64,000 bases of DNA from Nocardia terpenica (GTDB taxonomy: Bacteria > Actinomycetota > Actinomycetes > Mycobacteriales > Mycobacteriaceae): the NCBI RefSeq assembly GCF_013186535.1, contig NZ_JABMCZ010000001.1:558001-622000 (forward strand), read 5' to 3'. Every line of letters starts with the position of its first letter. Position 1 is the first letter of the stretch. The notes below the pieces were generated by a model. That model saw only the letters and a list, made by a program, of their open reading frames with translations. It had not been told where the DNA came from and did not search any database. This document shows, piece after piece, positions 33,604-41,509 of the stretch. The position numbers and the translations under genes are program-made.

Positions 33604-33918
33604 TCAGACCGTCGGGCAGGCCATTCCGGTGCCGTCCGGGTCCAGGTGCGGGGAGTAGCCGGGCTGGCCACGAAACAGCGGCGCCACACCCGCGGCGCGG
33701 GCCGCGTCGCAGTCCTTGTAGACCGGACCACCGGCGGAGCCGGTCTGGGCCAGGCCGGAGGAGCCGGTGGCGCCGACGAGATCGTCGATCCCCGACGATC
33801 CGGTGCCCGCCGAACCCGTCGGGATGGTCGGGGCGTCGGCTAGTGCGGTCGGGGCGATCGGGGCGGCGAGGGTGACCAATCCCGCGCCCACGGTCACGAT
33901 GAGCCTGCGTACGTTCAT
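33604..33918 (-). CDS. secreted excalibur-domain protein
   Basis: A 104-residue exported protein. The signal peptide MNVRRLIVTVGAGLVTLAAPIAPTALADA is cleaved near ALA-D. A Gly/Ser spacer with repeated GS(A/S)G units follows, then the excalibur calcium-binding domain (VYKDCDAARAAGVAPLFRGQ ... DPDGTGMACP). The domain has the paired cysteines (DC and AC) and the DxDxxG loop. The family is extracellular, and the loop probably binds calcium. Function unknown. Confidence 0.85.
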   Translation of the reverse strand: MNVRRLIVTVGAGLVTLAAPIAPTALADAPTIPTGSAGTGSSGIDDLVGATGSSGLAQTGSAGGPVYKDCDAARAAGVAPLFRGQPGYSPHLDPDGTGMACPTV

Positions 33919-34146
33919 GTAGTCCTCGATGTCAGCTGCGGTTGATACGGCGGTGGGTCGGCACTCCCCGCGGTGGCCGGACCCGGACCGCGGTGTCTAC
34001 TGTTCTGATGGGCGGTGCCGTTGTCAACTGGAGCGGTGCGATCGCGTCGACTTCCCAGTCGATTCCCAGTCGGTTGCCCGGCGGGGCGGCCGGAAAATCG
34101 TTGCGTTCGCCCATGATTCGAGGAACGACAGCACGCGAGGGCGCGC

Positions 34147-34677
34147 CTAGTGGGTGACGACCGTGCACTGCCCGCCCGAGAACATCGGTGTCTGATCGAC
34201 CGGCAGGCCGGGATCCGGGTCGACGATGATGTCGAAGTCACCGGTGATCGACGCCTCGCAGTCGTCGAGCGCGGGTTCGGGCTGCATGCTCGCCGGGCCC
34301 ATCCACAGATCCACGTGGCGCTTCTGGTTCTGCCAGTCGGTGGTGCATTCGGCGCAGCCGTCCTCCATGATGAAGTACTTCTGCAGGTGCGGGACGTAGA
34401 TGATGGTGCCGGGTTTGTGCTCGCCCGGATCGGTGGCGAAGGTGATCGGGCGATCGTGGGTGCCCAGATCCTCGGTGGCCTGCTGGTGGATCTGCGGGTA
34501 GGCGATGACGGCGGTGCCGTAGTGGCCGTTGCCGTCGTCGTTGTCGTTGAATCCGTAGGACGTGACGTAGACGTGGTAGGTCTGCGAGTCCGCGTGTGCG
34601 GTCGCGAGTGGCATGCCGACCACCAGTCCCATCGTGGCCGTTGCCGTCGCGAACAGAGATCCGATTGTACGGAACAT
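34147..34677 (-). CDS. secreted protein with a possible 3D/barwin-like domain
   Basis: A 176-residue exported protein. ATG 34677 gives MFRTIGSLFATATATMGLVV..., a signal peptide cleaved near AHA-D; the longer frame to 34932 covers promoter DNA. The mature part has YVTSYGFNDNDDGNGHYGTA and GTIIYVPHLQKYFIMEDGCAECT then HVDLWMG. This layout, with conserved Asp and Cys pairs, resembles double-psi beta-barrel (3D/RlpA/barwin) domains. Four cysteines may form disulfides. Peptidoglycan interaction is possible but not shown. Confidence 0.65.
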   Translation of the reverse strand: MFRTIGSLFATATATMGLVVGMPLATAHADSQTYHVYVTSYGFNDNDDGNGHYGTAVIAYPQIHQQATEDLGTHDRPITFATDPGEHKPGTIIYVPHLQKYFIMEDGCAECTTDWQNQKRHVDLWMGPASMQPEPALDDCEASITGDFDIIVDPDPGLPVDQTPMFSGGQCTVVTH

Positions 34678-34948
34678 GGTTGTGCCCCTATGAAAGACAG
34701 ACGTTCGAACCGAGTTACCAAACTGTCCGGGACTTTTGGATGGGAACAGTTTCACACCCGGGCCGAGTTTTCGCGCGCCGATTCGCGGAAATGTATGAGA
34801 GAGATTACGTTCATCGGTATTGACAGTCGAATGTGATGCTGCCCCAGCATCATTCACGTATCTGAATGGCGCGGACACAAGTGCGGCACAACCGCGATAT
34901 CGCGTATTGCACTCGACCGAACTCTCGAACAAGATCTACCGTGAAGGA

Positions 34949-36403
34949 ATGGAATGGGCGTATCGCACAGCTGAGCAGACCCTCGCCGCGCTGCGGGCGG
35001 GGGAGGTGACCTCGGTCGAGCTGACCGAGGCATCGATCGCGCGGATCGAGAAGTACGACGGGGCCGTCAACGCGATCTGCGTGCCGGACTTCGAGCGGGC
35101 CAGGGCCGCGGCGCGGGAGGCGGACGCGGCGCGCGCTCGCGGCGAGGATCGCCCGCTGCTCGGCCTGCCCGTGACGGTCAAGGAGTCCTACAACATCGCC
35201 GGGCTGCCCACCACCTGGGGCATCCCGGAGTTCGCGGGCTACCTGCCGGAGGAGGACGCGCTGCAGGTGTCGCGGCTGAAGGCGGCGGGCGCGGTGCTGC
35301 TGGGGAAGACCAATGTGCCGCTGGTCCTGCGGGATTGGCAGAGCTACAACGACATCTACGGGGTCACCAACAATCCGTGGGACCTCGACCGCAGTCCCGG
35401 CGGGTCCTCCGGTGGGTCGGCGGCGGCGCTGGCGGCGGGGTACGGCGCGCTGTCCATCGGCTCCGATATCGCGGGCTCCCTGCGGGTTCCGGCGCATTTC
35501 TGCGGCGTCTACGCGCACAAGCCGACCTACGGCCTGACGCCGTCGCGCGGGCATCTCGCGCCCGGCGCGCCCGCACTGCCCACCGCGATCGATCTCGCCG
35601 TCGTCGGTCCCATGGCGCGCTCGGCGCGCGATCTCGCGCTGCTGCTCGACCTGATGGTGGCCCCCGACCCGCTGACCCTCGGGCTGGCCTACACCGTGAA
35701 CCTGCCCGCGCCGCGGCACGACCGGCTGGCCGACTTCCGCGTGCTGGTCCTCGACGAGCACCCGACGCTGCCCACCGGCTCGTCGGTGCGGGCCGGAATC
35801 GAGCGGGTCGCCGCCGCGCTGATCGCGGCGGGCGCCCGCGTCGAGCGGCACAGCCCGCTGCTGCCCGACCTGACCGACACCGCGGCGCTGTACTCCCGGC
35901 TGCTGACCGCCGCGCTGAGTGTGAATATGCCCGCGCCCGCCTACGAGCAGATCCGCACGGCCGCAGCGCAACTCGACCCCGCCGACGACAGCCCGGCCGC
36001 CGAGAGCCTGCGCGGCATGGTGCTCGGCCACCGGGACTGGCTGGCCGCCGACGCCCGCCGCGAGCAGCACCGCCACGGGTGGCGGGCGCTGTTCGCCGAA
36101 TTCGATGCCGTGGTGTGCCCGGTCTCGCCGACGCCCGCGTTCCCGCACGACCACACCGACTGGCAGACGCGGCGCATCGACATCGACGGCGCGGACCACC
36201 CGTACGGCGATCAGATGGCGTGGGCAGGCGTGGCGACCATGTCCGGCCTACCCGCCACCGCGATCCCGGCGGGCCGCGGCGACGACGGCCTGCCGGTGGG
36301 CGTGCAGATCCTGGGCCCGATGTTCTGCGACCGCACCCCGCTCCGCCTGGCCGAACTGCTCGAGCGGGAGATCGGCGGCTTCGAACCACCGGCCCTCGGC
36401 TGA
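34949..36403 (+). CDS. amidase signature family hydrolase
   Basis: A 484-residue cytoplasmic amidase. The Ser-cisSer-Lys triad is visible: Lys78 in LPVTVKES, Ser154 in PGGSSGGS and Ser177 in SDIAGSLR. It hydrolyses carboxamide bonds; the substrate is not predictable and GatA activity is unlikely without GatB/C neighbours. The frame is open to 34820, but the family N-terminus (EWAYRTAEQTLAALRAGEVT) begins at ATG 34949, though the GAAGGA just before it is unusually close. It stands alone, followed by a repeat array. Confidence 0.85.
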   Translation: MEWAYRTAEQTLAALRAGEVTSVELTEASIARIEKYDGAVNAICVPDFERARAAAREADAARARGEDRPLLGLPVTVKESYNIAGLPTTWGIPEFAGYLPEEDALQVSRLKAAGAVLLGKTNVPLVLRDWQSYNDIYGVTNNPWDLDRSPGGSSGGSAAALAAGYGALSIGSDIAGSLRVPAHFCGVYAHKPTYGLTPSRGHLAPGAPALPTAIDLAVVGPMARSARDLALLLDLMVAPDPLTLGLAYTVNLPAPRHDRLADFRVLVLDEHPTLPTGSSVRAGIERVAAALIAAGARVERHSPLLPDLTDTAALYSRLLTAALSVNMPAPAYEQIRTAAAQLDPADDSPAAESLRGMVLGHRDWLAADARREQHRHGWRALFAEFDAVVCPVSPTPAFPHDHTDWQTRRIDIDGADHPYGDQMAWAGVATMSGLPATAIPAGRGDDGLPVGVQILGPMFCDRTPLRLAELLEREIGGFEPPALG

Positions 36404-36409
36404 GCACGT

Positions 36410-36541
36410 CCACTCGTCATCCCGGCGTGGCACGTCCACTCGTCGTCCCGGCGTGCTTCCACTCGTCGTCCCGGATGCTTCCACTCGTCACCCCGGCGTG
36501 CCACGTCCCACTCGTCATCCCGGCGTGCTTTTGGCCGGGGA
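36410..36541. repeat. tandem degenerate array ending in the hairpin element
   Basis: Five copies of a unit CCACTCGTCxYCCCGGCGTG, 22-27 bases apart, run from 36410. The last joins the hairpin core cccggc-gtgcttttg-gccggg (36519-36540). The array lies between the convergent amidase and crotonase genes. The hairpin covers the last codons of the crotonase gene, so its product ends with the repeat-encoded PAKSTPG. Confidence 0.75.
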
Positions 36542-37537
36542 CTTCCCATCGCCGAACGGCTCGTCGCGCTCCCGGACCGCCTCGCGGAAACCCGCTGTCG
36601 CGGCGCGGGTCTGGAATGCGTAACCCTCGCGGGTGTGCCGGGAGATGCCGTCGAAGACGGTGCTGATCATTGCGGAGTTGGCGACGCCCTGCGCCAGCAG
36701 CGCGCTGTTCAGCGCCAGCTTCGCCATGACGAGCTGATTGATCGGGACCTGCGAAATACGGTGCAGCAGGGCCTCGGTGCGGTCGTCGAGTTCGTCGGCG
36801 GGCCAGGACTCCACGGCTAGGCCCCATTCCACGGCCTGCCGCCCGGTCAGGCAGTCGCCGGTGAACAGCAGGCGTTTGGCGCGCTGGTCGCCGAGCCGGT
36901 GCGCCCACATGCCCGCGGCGGGGATTCCCCAGACGCGGGTGGGCGGATAGCCGATCTTGGTGTCGTCGGCGCAGACGATCTGGTCGGCGAACAGCGCGAT
37001 ATCGGTGCCGCCCGCGACCGCGAAGCCGTGCAGCTTGGCCACCGTCGGCTTGTTCGCGTACAGCAGGCTGGCGAAGCCGCGGTTGCACCGGCTCATCATC
37101 TGGTAGTCCACCATGGGATCCCATGTGCCCCGGGGATTGTGGTTGCGCGCCTGCACCATCGGGTCCAGCGGGGTGCCGGTGTCCGGCCGCGCCCCGCCCT
37201 CGGCGACCACCCCACCCTCGTCGAGCACCGACAGGTCGTACCCGCCGCAGAAGCCCTTGCCCCGCCCGGACACCACCATCACATGCACCCGCGGATCCAG
37301 ATCGGCGCGCTCGACCGCATGGGCCAGCTCCCCCGGGGTGTCCATGGTGATGGCATTACCGTGCTCGGGCCGGTCGAAGGTGATGCGCGCGATCCGCCCG
37401 GTGACCTCGTAGGTGAGCGTGCGATAGCGATGCTCGTCGCCCACTATCGGGCGCCCGGCGTACGGCGAATCGTCTCCGGCGGTCGCGTCATCGCGCCAAG
37501 CCGCCGGTCGGGTACCGGAATGCTCTGTGTCCACCCA
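36515..37537 (-). CDS. crotonase/enoyl-CoA hydratase family protein
   Basis: About 340 residues. The crotonase fold is clear: ARITFDRPEHGNAI, oxyanion-hole segments VVSGRGKGFCGGYDLSVLD and LHGFAVAGGTDIALFADQI, and GYPPTRVWGIPAAGMW. The GNAI, FCGG and FAVAGG elements place it with acyl-CoA hydratases or isomerases of fatty acid or steroid degradation; the exact reaction is uncertain. GTG 37537 is preferred as start because the upstream TTG (37570) would put a likely operator (37543-37556) inside the gene. Insertions around residues 90-150 (RPDTGTPLDPMVQARNHNPR) make it longer than the usual 260 residues. The C-terminal PAKSTPG derives from a repeat. Confidence 0.85.
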   Translation of the reverse strand, partial: WVDTEHSGTRPAAWRDDATAGDDSPYAGRPIVGDEHRYRTLTYEVTGRIARITFDRPEHGNAITMDTPGELAHAVERADLDPRVHVMVVSGRGKGFCGGYDLSVLDEGGVVAEGGARPDTGTPLDPMVQARNHNPRGTWDPMVDYQMMSRCNRGFASLLYANKPTVAKLHGFAVAGGTDIALFADQIVCADDTKIGYPPTRVWGIPAAGMWAHRLGDQRAKRLLFTGDCLTGRQAVEWGLAVESWPADELDDRTEALLHRISQVPINQLVMAKLALNSALLAQGVANSAMISTVFDGISRHTREGYAFQTRAATAGFREAVRERDEPFGDGKSPAKSTPG

Positions 37538-37542
37538 AGAAG

Positions 37543-37556
37543 TGAACCTCGGTTCA
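37543..37556. promoter_or_regulatory. candidate operator of the crotonase gene
   Basis: TGAACC-TC-GGTTCA is a perfect 14-bp inverted repeat directly upstream of the preferred GTG start. TTGACA (read on the minus strand at 37565-37570) could be a -35 element beside it. The size fits a TetR-type repressor such as those controlling lipid catabolism genes; no regulator can be assigned. Confidence 0.45.
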
Positions 37557-37584
37557 TTTCTTACTGTCAACCCTCGCTGCGCTC

Positions 37585-37637
37585 GGGTACGGGGGATTGA
37601 CGGGCGGGTACGGGGGATTGACGGGCGGGTCCGGGGA
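37585..37637. repeat. 21-bp tandem repeat, 2.5 copies
   Basis: GGGTACGGGGGATTGACGGGC occurs twice exactly (37585-37605, 37606-37626), with a third partial copy (gggtccgggga) to 37637. It lies in the gap between the crotonase promoter and the 109-residue gene. No function is evident. Confidence 0.85.
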
Positions 37638-37678
37638 CTCAGGAGCGCGAGGGGATGGTGAGGAGTGCCTTCGACCGG

Positions 37679-38008
37679 TCAGGATCGGTCGGGCTCCGAC
37701 CATGGTGTCACCGGCGGCTTTACCCACAGGATCTTTTCGTCCAGGTGATTGCGTTGTGCTGCGGGGTGGTTCGGGTTTCGGGTGGCCCAGGCGTCTTTTT
37801 GGTCGAGGAGGTGGGCTACCTGGGTCCAGGTTTCGTCGGTGCCGGGTGGGTTGATGTTGGCGGCGCGGGCCAGTTTGCGGCGGGTGGTGGGTGGGAGGGC
37901 CAGGAGTTCGGGGGCGGTGATGCCGCGGGGCCAGAGGTAGGCGGCCAGGCGGCGGGCCTTGTCGGCGCGGCTCTTGTCGGCGGAGTCGGTGTGTGCGTAG
38001 TCGGTCAT
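37679..38008 (-). CDS. small conserved protein of unknown function, last gene of a two-component operon
   Basis: A 109-residue soluble, helical, basic protein (ADKARRLAAYLWPRGITAPE then LLALPPTTRRKLARAANI) starting with an ATGA overlap with the response regulator stop (38005-38008). Composition and coupling indicate a real gene. The RRKLARAANINPPGTDETW part resembles a short DNA-interacting helix bundle, but no family is recognised. Confidence 0.6.
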   Translation of the reverse strand: MTDYAHTDSADKSRADKARRLAAYLWPRGITAPELLALPPTTRRKLARAANINPPGTDETWTQVAHLLDQKDAWATRNPNHPAAQRNHLDEKILWVKPPVTPWSEPDRS

Positions 38009-38688
38009 GGTTCGGCGAGGCCCTGGCGGTAGGCGTAGCGGACCGCGTCCGCTCGATTGCGTGCGCCGATCTTGGCGAAGGCGTTGTTGATATGGGTTTT
38101 CACGGTGGTTTCCTCGACGAACAGGGCCGCGGCGATCTCGGCATTGTTGAGGCCGCGGCCGATCAGGCCGATCACCTCCGCCTCGCGGGCGGTGAGGCCG
38201 TCCGGCTTCGGGGCGGCTCGCTCGGTGCGCGCCCGCTCGGCCTTCGGCGGGTCGGCGGCCGGGCGGGTCAGCGCGGCCACCAGCCGCCGCGACACGGCCG
38301 GATCGAAGGTGGACTGCCCGGCGGCCGCGGCCCGGATCGCCGCCGTGATCTCCACGCGCCCGGCATCTTTGGTGAGATAGCCGCGCGCCCCGGCCCGCAG
38401 CGCGGCCGCGATGGAATCGTCGTCGGAGTAGGTGGTCAGCACCAGCACCGCGGTCCGCGGATAGTCGCGCGCGATCCGCTCGGTGGCCGCGACGCCGTCG
38501 GTTCCGGGCATGCGCAGATCCATCAGCACCACCTGCGGGCTCAGCTCCGCCACCGCGCGCAGCGCCTGATCGCCGTCGCCGACCGCGCCGACCACGGTCA
38601 CCTCGTCGGACAGCCCGAGCAGCGCCACCAGACCTTCCCGCACGACCTGCTGGTCGTCCACCACGAGCACCCGGATCGCCTCGTTCAC
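38005..38688 (-). CDS. NarL/LuxR-family response regulator
   Basis: A 227-residue regulator. The receiver domain has acidic pair DD11-12, phosphoacceptor Asp57 in VLMDLRMPG, and Lys in GYLTKDA. The C-terminal LuxR-type helix-turn-helix is at about 165-205 (LTAREAEVIGLIGRGLNNAE then VEETTVKTHINNAFAKIGA). It overlaps the kinase gene by four bases (ATGA). Its likely target is the divergent membrane protein gene at 40066. Confidence 0.92.
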   Translation of the reverse strand: MNEAIRVLVVDDQQVVREGLVALLGLSDEVTVVGAVGDGDQALRAVAELSPQVVLMDLRMPGTDGVAATERIARDYPRTAVLVLTTYSDDDSIAAALRAGARGYLTKDAGRVEITAAIRAAAAGQSTFDPAVSRRLVAALTRPAADPPKAERARTERAAPKPDGLTAREAEVIGLIGRGLNNAEIAAALFVEETTVKTHINNAFAKIGARNRADAVRYAYRQGLAEP

Positions 38689-39845
38689 TCCGGAACCTCC
38701 GCCGTCACCAGCCAGCCATCACCCTCGTGCGGACCGGCGGACAGGGTGCCCCCCGCCAGCGCGATCCGCTCGCGCATTCCGGTCAGACCGTACCCGCCGC
38801 CGGGGACGGGCTCCGGGGCCCGGTCGGTCGGCGGGTTGCTCACCGACAGGCGCACGCGGTCGGGCCGGTAGTCGAGGGTCACGGTGACGGCCGCGCCCGG
38901 CGCGTGCTTGGCGGCATTGGTCAGCGCCTCGCGCGCGGTGCGCAGCAGCGAGACCGTCGCCGCCGAGCCGAGCGGCCGCGGCGTCCCGGCCCGGTGCCAG
39001 TCGATGACCAGGTGATGATCGCGCCGGCACCGCTCGACCAGCTCGGCCACCGCCTCGTGCAGCGGCGGCACGTCCTCGCGCAGGGCCGCCACCGCGCCCC
39101 GGGCCTCGGCCAGCCCGTCGGCCGCCAGCCGCCGCGACCGGCGCAACCGGGCGAGCGCGCCGTCCACATCGCCCTTGTCGCCGAGCAGTCCCTCGGCCAC
39201 CTCGAGCTGAATGGTCAACGCGCCCAACGAATGTGCCAGCACATCATGCATTTCCCGGGCGATGCGGGCGCGTTCGTCCAGCGCCGCCGCGCGGGCGTGT
39301 TCGTGCTGGGCGCGGCGGGTCTGCTCGAGCAGCAGTTCGGTCTGGTTCACCCGGACCAGGTACTGGCGGCGATACAGGCCGCCCAACATGAGCGCGACCA
39401 GGATTGCCAGGTAGGTCAGCAGTTCGCCGCGGGTGCGCCCGGCCCACAGGCATCCGATGGTCAGGATCATCGCGCAGCCGAGGCCGATCGGCACGATCAC
39501 CCGGGTCGGCAGCGCGGTCTGCTGGCTGAGCATGCTCGCCGCCGCGCACGCCATGACGATCGCCGCCCCGTCCGCGGCCGGTCCGACGGTGGCGGCGCCG
39601 AGCACCGCGCACATGATCAGTCCGGCGGCTCCCCAGCTCGGGCGCCACCGCTGGCACAGCGCGTGAATCAGCCAGCCCCCGAACGCCGTTGCCAGCACCG
39701 CCCACTCCCAGCCCGGCACCACGCGACCGTGGTTGACGAGCAGATTCACGGTCAGCAGGACGGTGCCGAGGGCTCGCCACAGCGGGCTGCTCTCCGGGTC
39801 GCCGCTGATCATCCGCTGCCAGGTTCGCAGCAGCTGCTGCCGCAC
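38685..39845 (-). CDS. HisKA_3-type sensor histidine kinase
   Basis: A 386-residue membrane kinase. GTG 39845, with AGGAGGG five bases upstream, is chosen over the far upstream frame end at 40148. Five or six membrane helices occupy residues 25-160, with no sizeable extracellular domain. The dimerisation/phosphoacceptor helix has His200 in IAREMHDVLAHS. The ATPase domain shows EALTNAAKHA (N box) and GGGYGLTGMRERI (G box). The layout matches small actinobacterial kinases that sense envelope stress within the membrane. It forms a pair with the regulator at 38005. Confidence 0.92.
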   Translation of the reverse strand: MRQQLLRTWQRMISGDPESSPLWRALGTVLLTVNLLVNHGRVVPGWEWAVLATAFGGWLIHALCQRWRPSWGAAGLIMCAVLGAATVGPAADGAAIVMACAAASMLSQQTALPTRVIVPIGLGCAMILTIGCLWAGRTRGELLTYLAILVALMLGGLYRRQYLVRVNQTELLLEQTRRAQHEHARAAALDERARIAREMHDVLAHSLGALTIQLEVAEGLLGDKGDVDGALARLRRSRRLAADGLAEARGAVAALREDVPPLHEAVAELVERCRRDHHLVIDWHRAGTPRPLGSAATVSLLRTAREALTNAAKHAPGAAVTVTLDYRPDRVRLSVSNPPTDRAPEPVPGGGYGLTGMRERIALAGGTLSAGPHEGDGWLVTAEVPE

Positions 39846-40065
39846 CGGCCCTCCTTCCGTGGTCGTCGTCCGCATTCTCCCGTGCCTGCGCACTGTGGCG
39901 GCGACGGCGTCGGGGCGGACCGGTCCGGGGGTGGAGATTCGGGTGGAGATTTTCGTGCTCCCGCCGTGAGTGGAGGCGGCGGATGTCCATCCCGGCGCCG
40001 ACGTGGCGCACCCTCCCGCGCGCATAGCGTTCGATGCGACACCGAGCAACGAGGGAGAAACCATC

Positions 40066-40740
40066 ATGACAGTCGCCACGGACCTGCCCGCTCGCCCCGA
40101 CCGCGGGTCCGGGCGAGCGCGCGATCTGCTGTCGCTCGGGCTCAGCATCGGGCTCGGCCTGGGCAGCTACTACGTTTTCCGCGCGTTCGGGGTGAGCGAT
40201 GTCGCCGCGCTCGTGGCCTCGAGCATCGTCACCGCGCTGTGGGTGCTCGGGGTCGCCGTGGTCCGGGGCAGGCTCGACGGGCTGGCGGCGATCGGCTTGC
40301 CGCTCAATGGATTAGGGCTGCTGATCGCGTTCGCCGGTGGCGACGCCCGCCTGGTGCTGGCCAAGGATCCGCTCACCTCGGCGGTGCTGTGCGTGCTGCT
40401 GCTCGGCAGCCTGGTGGTCGGCCGCCCGGCCATATTCGGCATCTCCCGCCGCCTGCACGCCGGGGGCACGGAATCCGCTCGCTACTGGGAAACGCTGTGG
40501 CACAACGACCCTCAGGTCCGCCACGCCTTCCGCCGCTCCACCGAGCTGTGGGCCGCGGGCTTCGCGGTCGACGCCACCATCCGCCTGCTGATGATCTACA
40601 CCCTGCCCCTCTCGGTATCGGTGGCCCTGATGAACGTCGTCCAGTTCACCATCCTCGGCATCCTCGCCGCCTTCACCTTCCACACCCGTCGGCGCTTGAA
40701 TATGAAGGGGCGCATCGAACAACTGGTTGTGGTCGGGTAG
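40066..40740 (+). CDS. VC0807-like integral membrane protein
   Basis: A 224-residue protein with about six membrane helices (LSLGLSIGLGLGSYYVF, VAALVASSIVTALWVLGVAVV, AVLCVLLLGSLVVG and others). The segment RYWETLWHNDPQVRHAFRRS then TELWAAGF is typical of the VC0807/DUF-type membrane family. ATG 40066 follows GAGGGAGAAACC. It is divergent from the kinase operon across a 220-base gap, the usual arrangement for a two-component system and its main target. Function unknown. Confidence 0.75.
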   Translation: MTVATDLPARPDRGSGRARDLLSLGLSIGLGLGSYYVFRAFGVSDVAALVASSIVTALWVLGVAVVRGRLDGLAAIGLPLNGLGLLIAFAGGDARLVLAKDPLTSAVLCVLLLGSLVVGRPAIFGISRRLHAGGTESARYWETLWHNDPQVRHAFRRSTELWAAGFAVDATIRLLMIYTLPLSVSVALMNVVQFTILGILAAFTFHTRRRLNMKGRIEQLVVVG

Positions 40741-40743
40741 TGG

Positions 40744-41394
40744 TCAGGCTATCCCGGCGTCGACGAAGCCGATGATCTCCGCGCAGATTTCGTCGAGGGT
40801 CACGGTGCTGTCCGGGTCGCGGTCGCTGCGGGCGAGTTCCTGCGCCAGCGAATTCACCGCGCCGATGACGGCGATCGCGAACAGTCGGTAGTCGCGGGGG
40901 CGGGCGACGCCCTGGGCCACGGCCCGCTCCGCCTCGGTTTGCAGCAGCGCGCCGATCCGCCTGCGCCATTCCCCGCGCCACTGCTCGACGGTCTCGCTGA
41001 CGCCGACCACCTCGATGTAGCAGACCCGCGCGGTGCGGGCGTCGGCGCAGGTCACCTCGAGGTAGGCGCGGAAGCCGCGGGCAATGCGATCGGCGACCGG
41101 CAGCTCGGCGGTCTCCTCGAGGGTGGACAGGGCGGCCGCCGAGGCGCGCCCGGTGATGTCGTCGGCGAGCGCGATCAGCAGATTCTCGCGGCTGCCCATC
41201 TCCTCGTAGAAACTGCGCGTGGAAATGCTCGCCGCGGCGCACAACTGCTCGATGGACGTGTTGGCATAGCCCTGCGTCCCATACAACTCGAGCGCACCCT
41301 CGAGCAACCGCGCCCGCCGCTCCCCGGCCCGCTCCGCCGCGGACCGCCCCCCGTAGTGCCGCCCGCCCTTGGCCCCATCCTTCATAGCCATCAC
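40744..41394 (-). CDS. TetR-family transcriptional regulator
   Basis: A 216-residue regulator with the helix-turn-helix at about residues 30-70 (LLEGALELYGTQGYANTSIE then LCAAASISTRSFYEEM). The C-terminal domain (RVCYIEVVGVSETVEQWRGE) resembles the TetR_C-type of acyl-CoA or antibiotic sensors. Start is GTG 41394 or ATG 41391/41385. It is divergent from the NlpC/P60 gene (115 bases) and its end lies 3 bases from the convergent VC0807-like gene. Confidence 0.85.
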   Translation of the reverse strand: MMAMKDGAKGGRHYGGRSAAERAGERRARLLEGALELYGTQGYANTSIEQLCAAASISTRSFYEEMGSRENLLIALADDITGRASAAALSTLEETAELPVADRIARGFRAYLEVTCADARTARVCYIEVVGVSETVEQWRGEWRRRIGALLQTEAERAVAQGVARPRDYRLFAIAVIGAVNSLAQELARSDRDPDSTVTLDEICAEIIGFVDAGIA

Positions 41395-41509
41395 CAGGCA
41401 GATTACTCGAGCACCACCCCCATCCCACGCCCGCCCCGACGGCGCGGCGCGGCGTGGGTCTCTGTTTCGGAATCGGGCGGGGCGGTAGCGGCGTGCAGTA
41501 CCCTGAGCT

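Noticed and set aside
34820..34948. N-terminal extension of the amidase
   Set aside because: The residues before ATG 34949 do not match the family start and cover the AT-richer region between divergent genes.
36410..36541. CRISPR array
   Set aside because: The units follow each other with no unique spacers of constant length and are degenerate; no cas genes are present.
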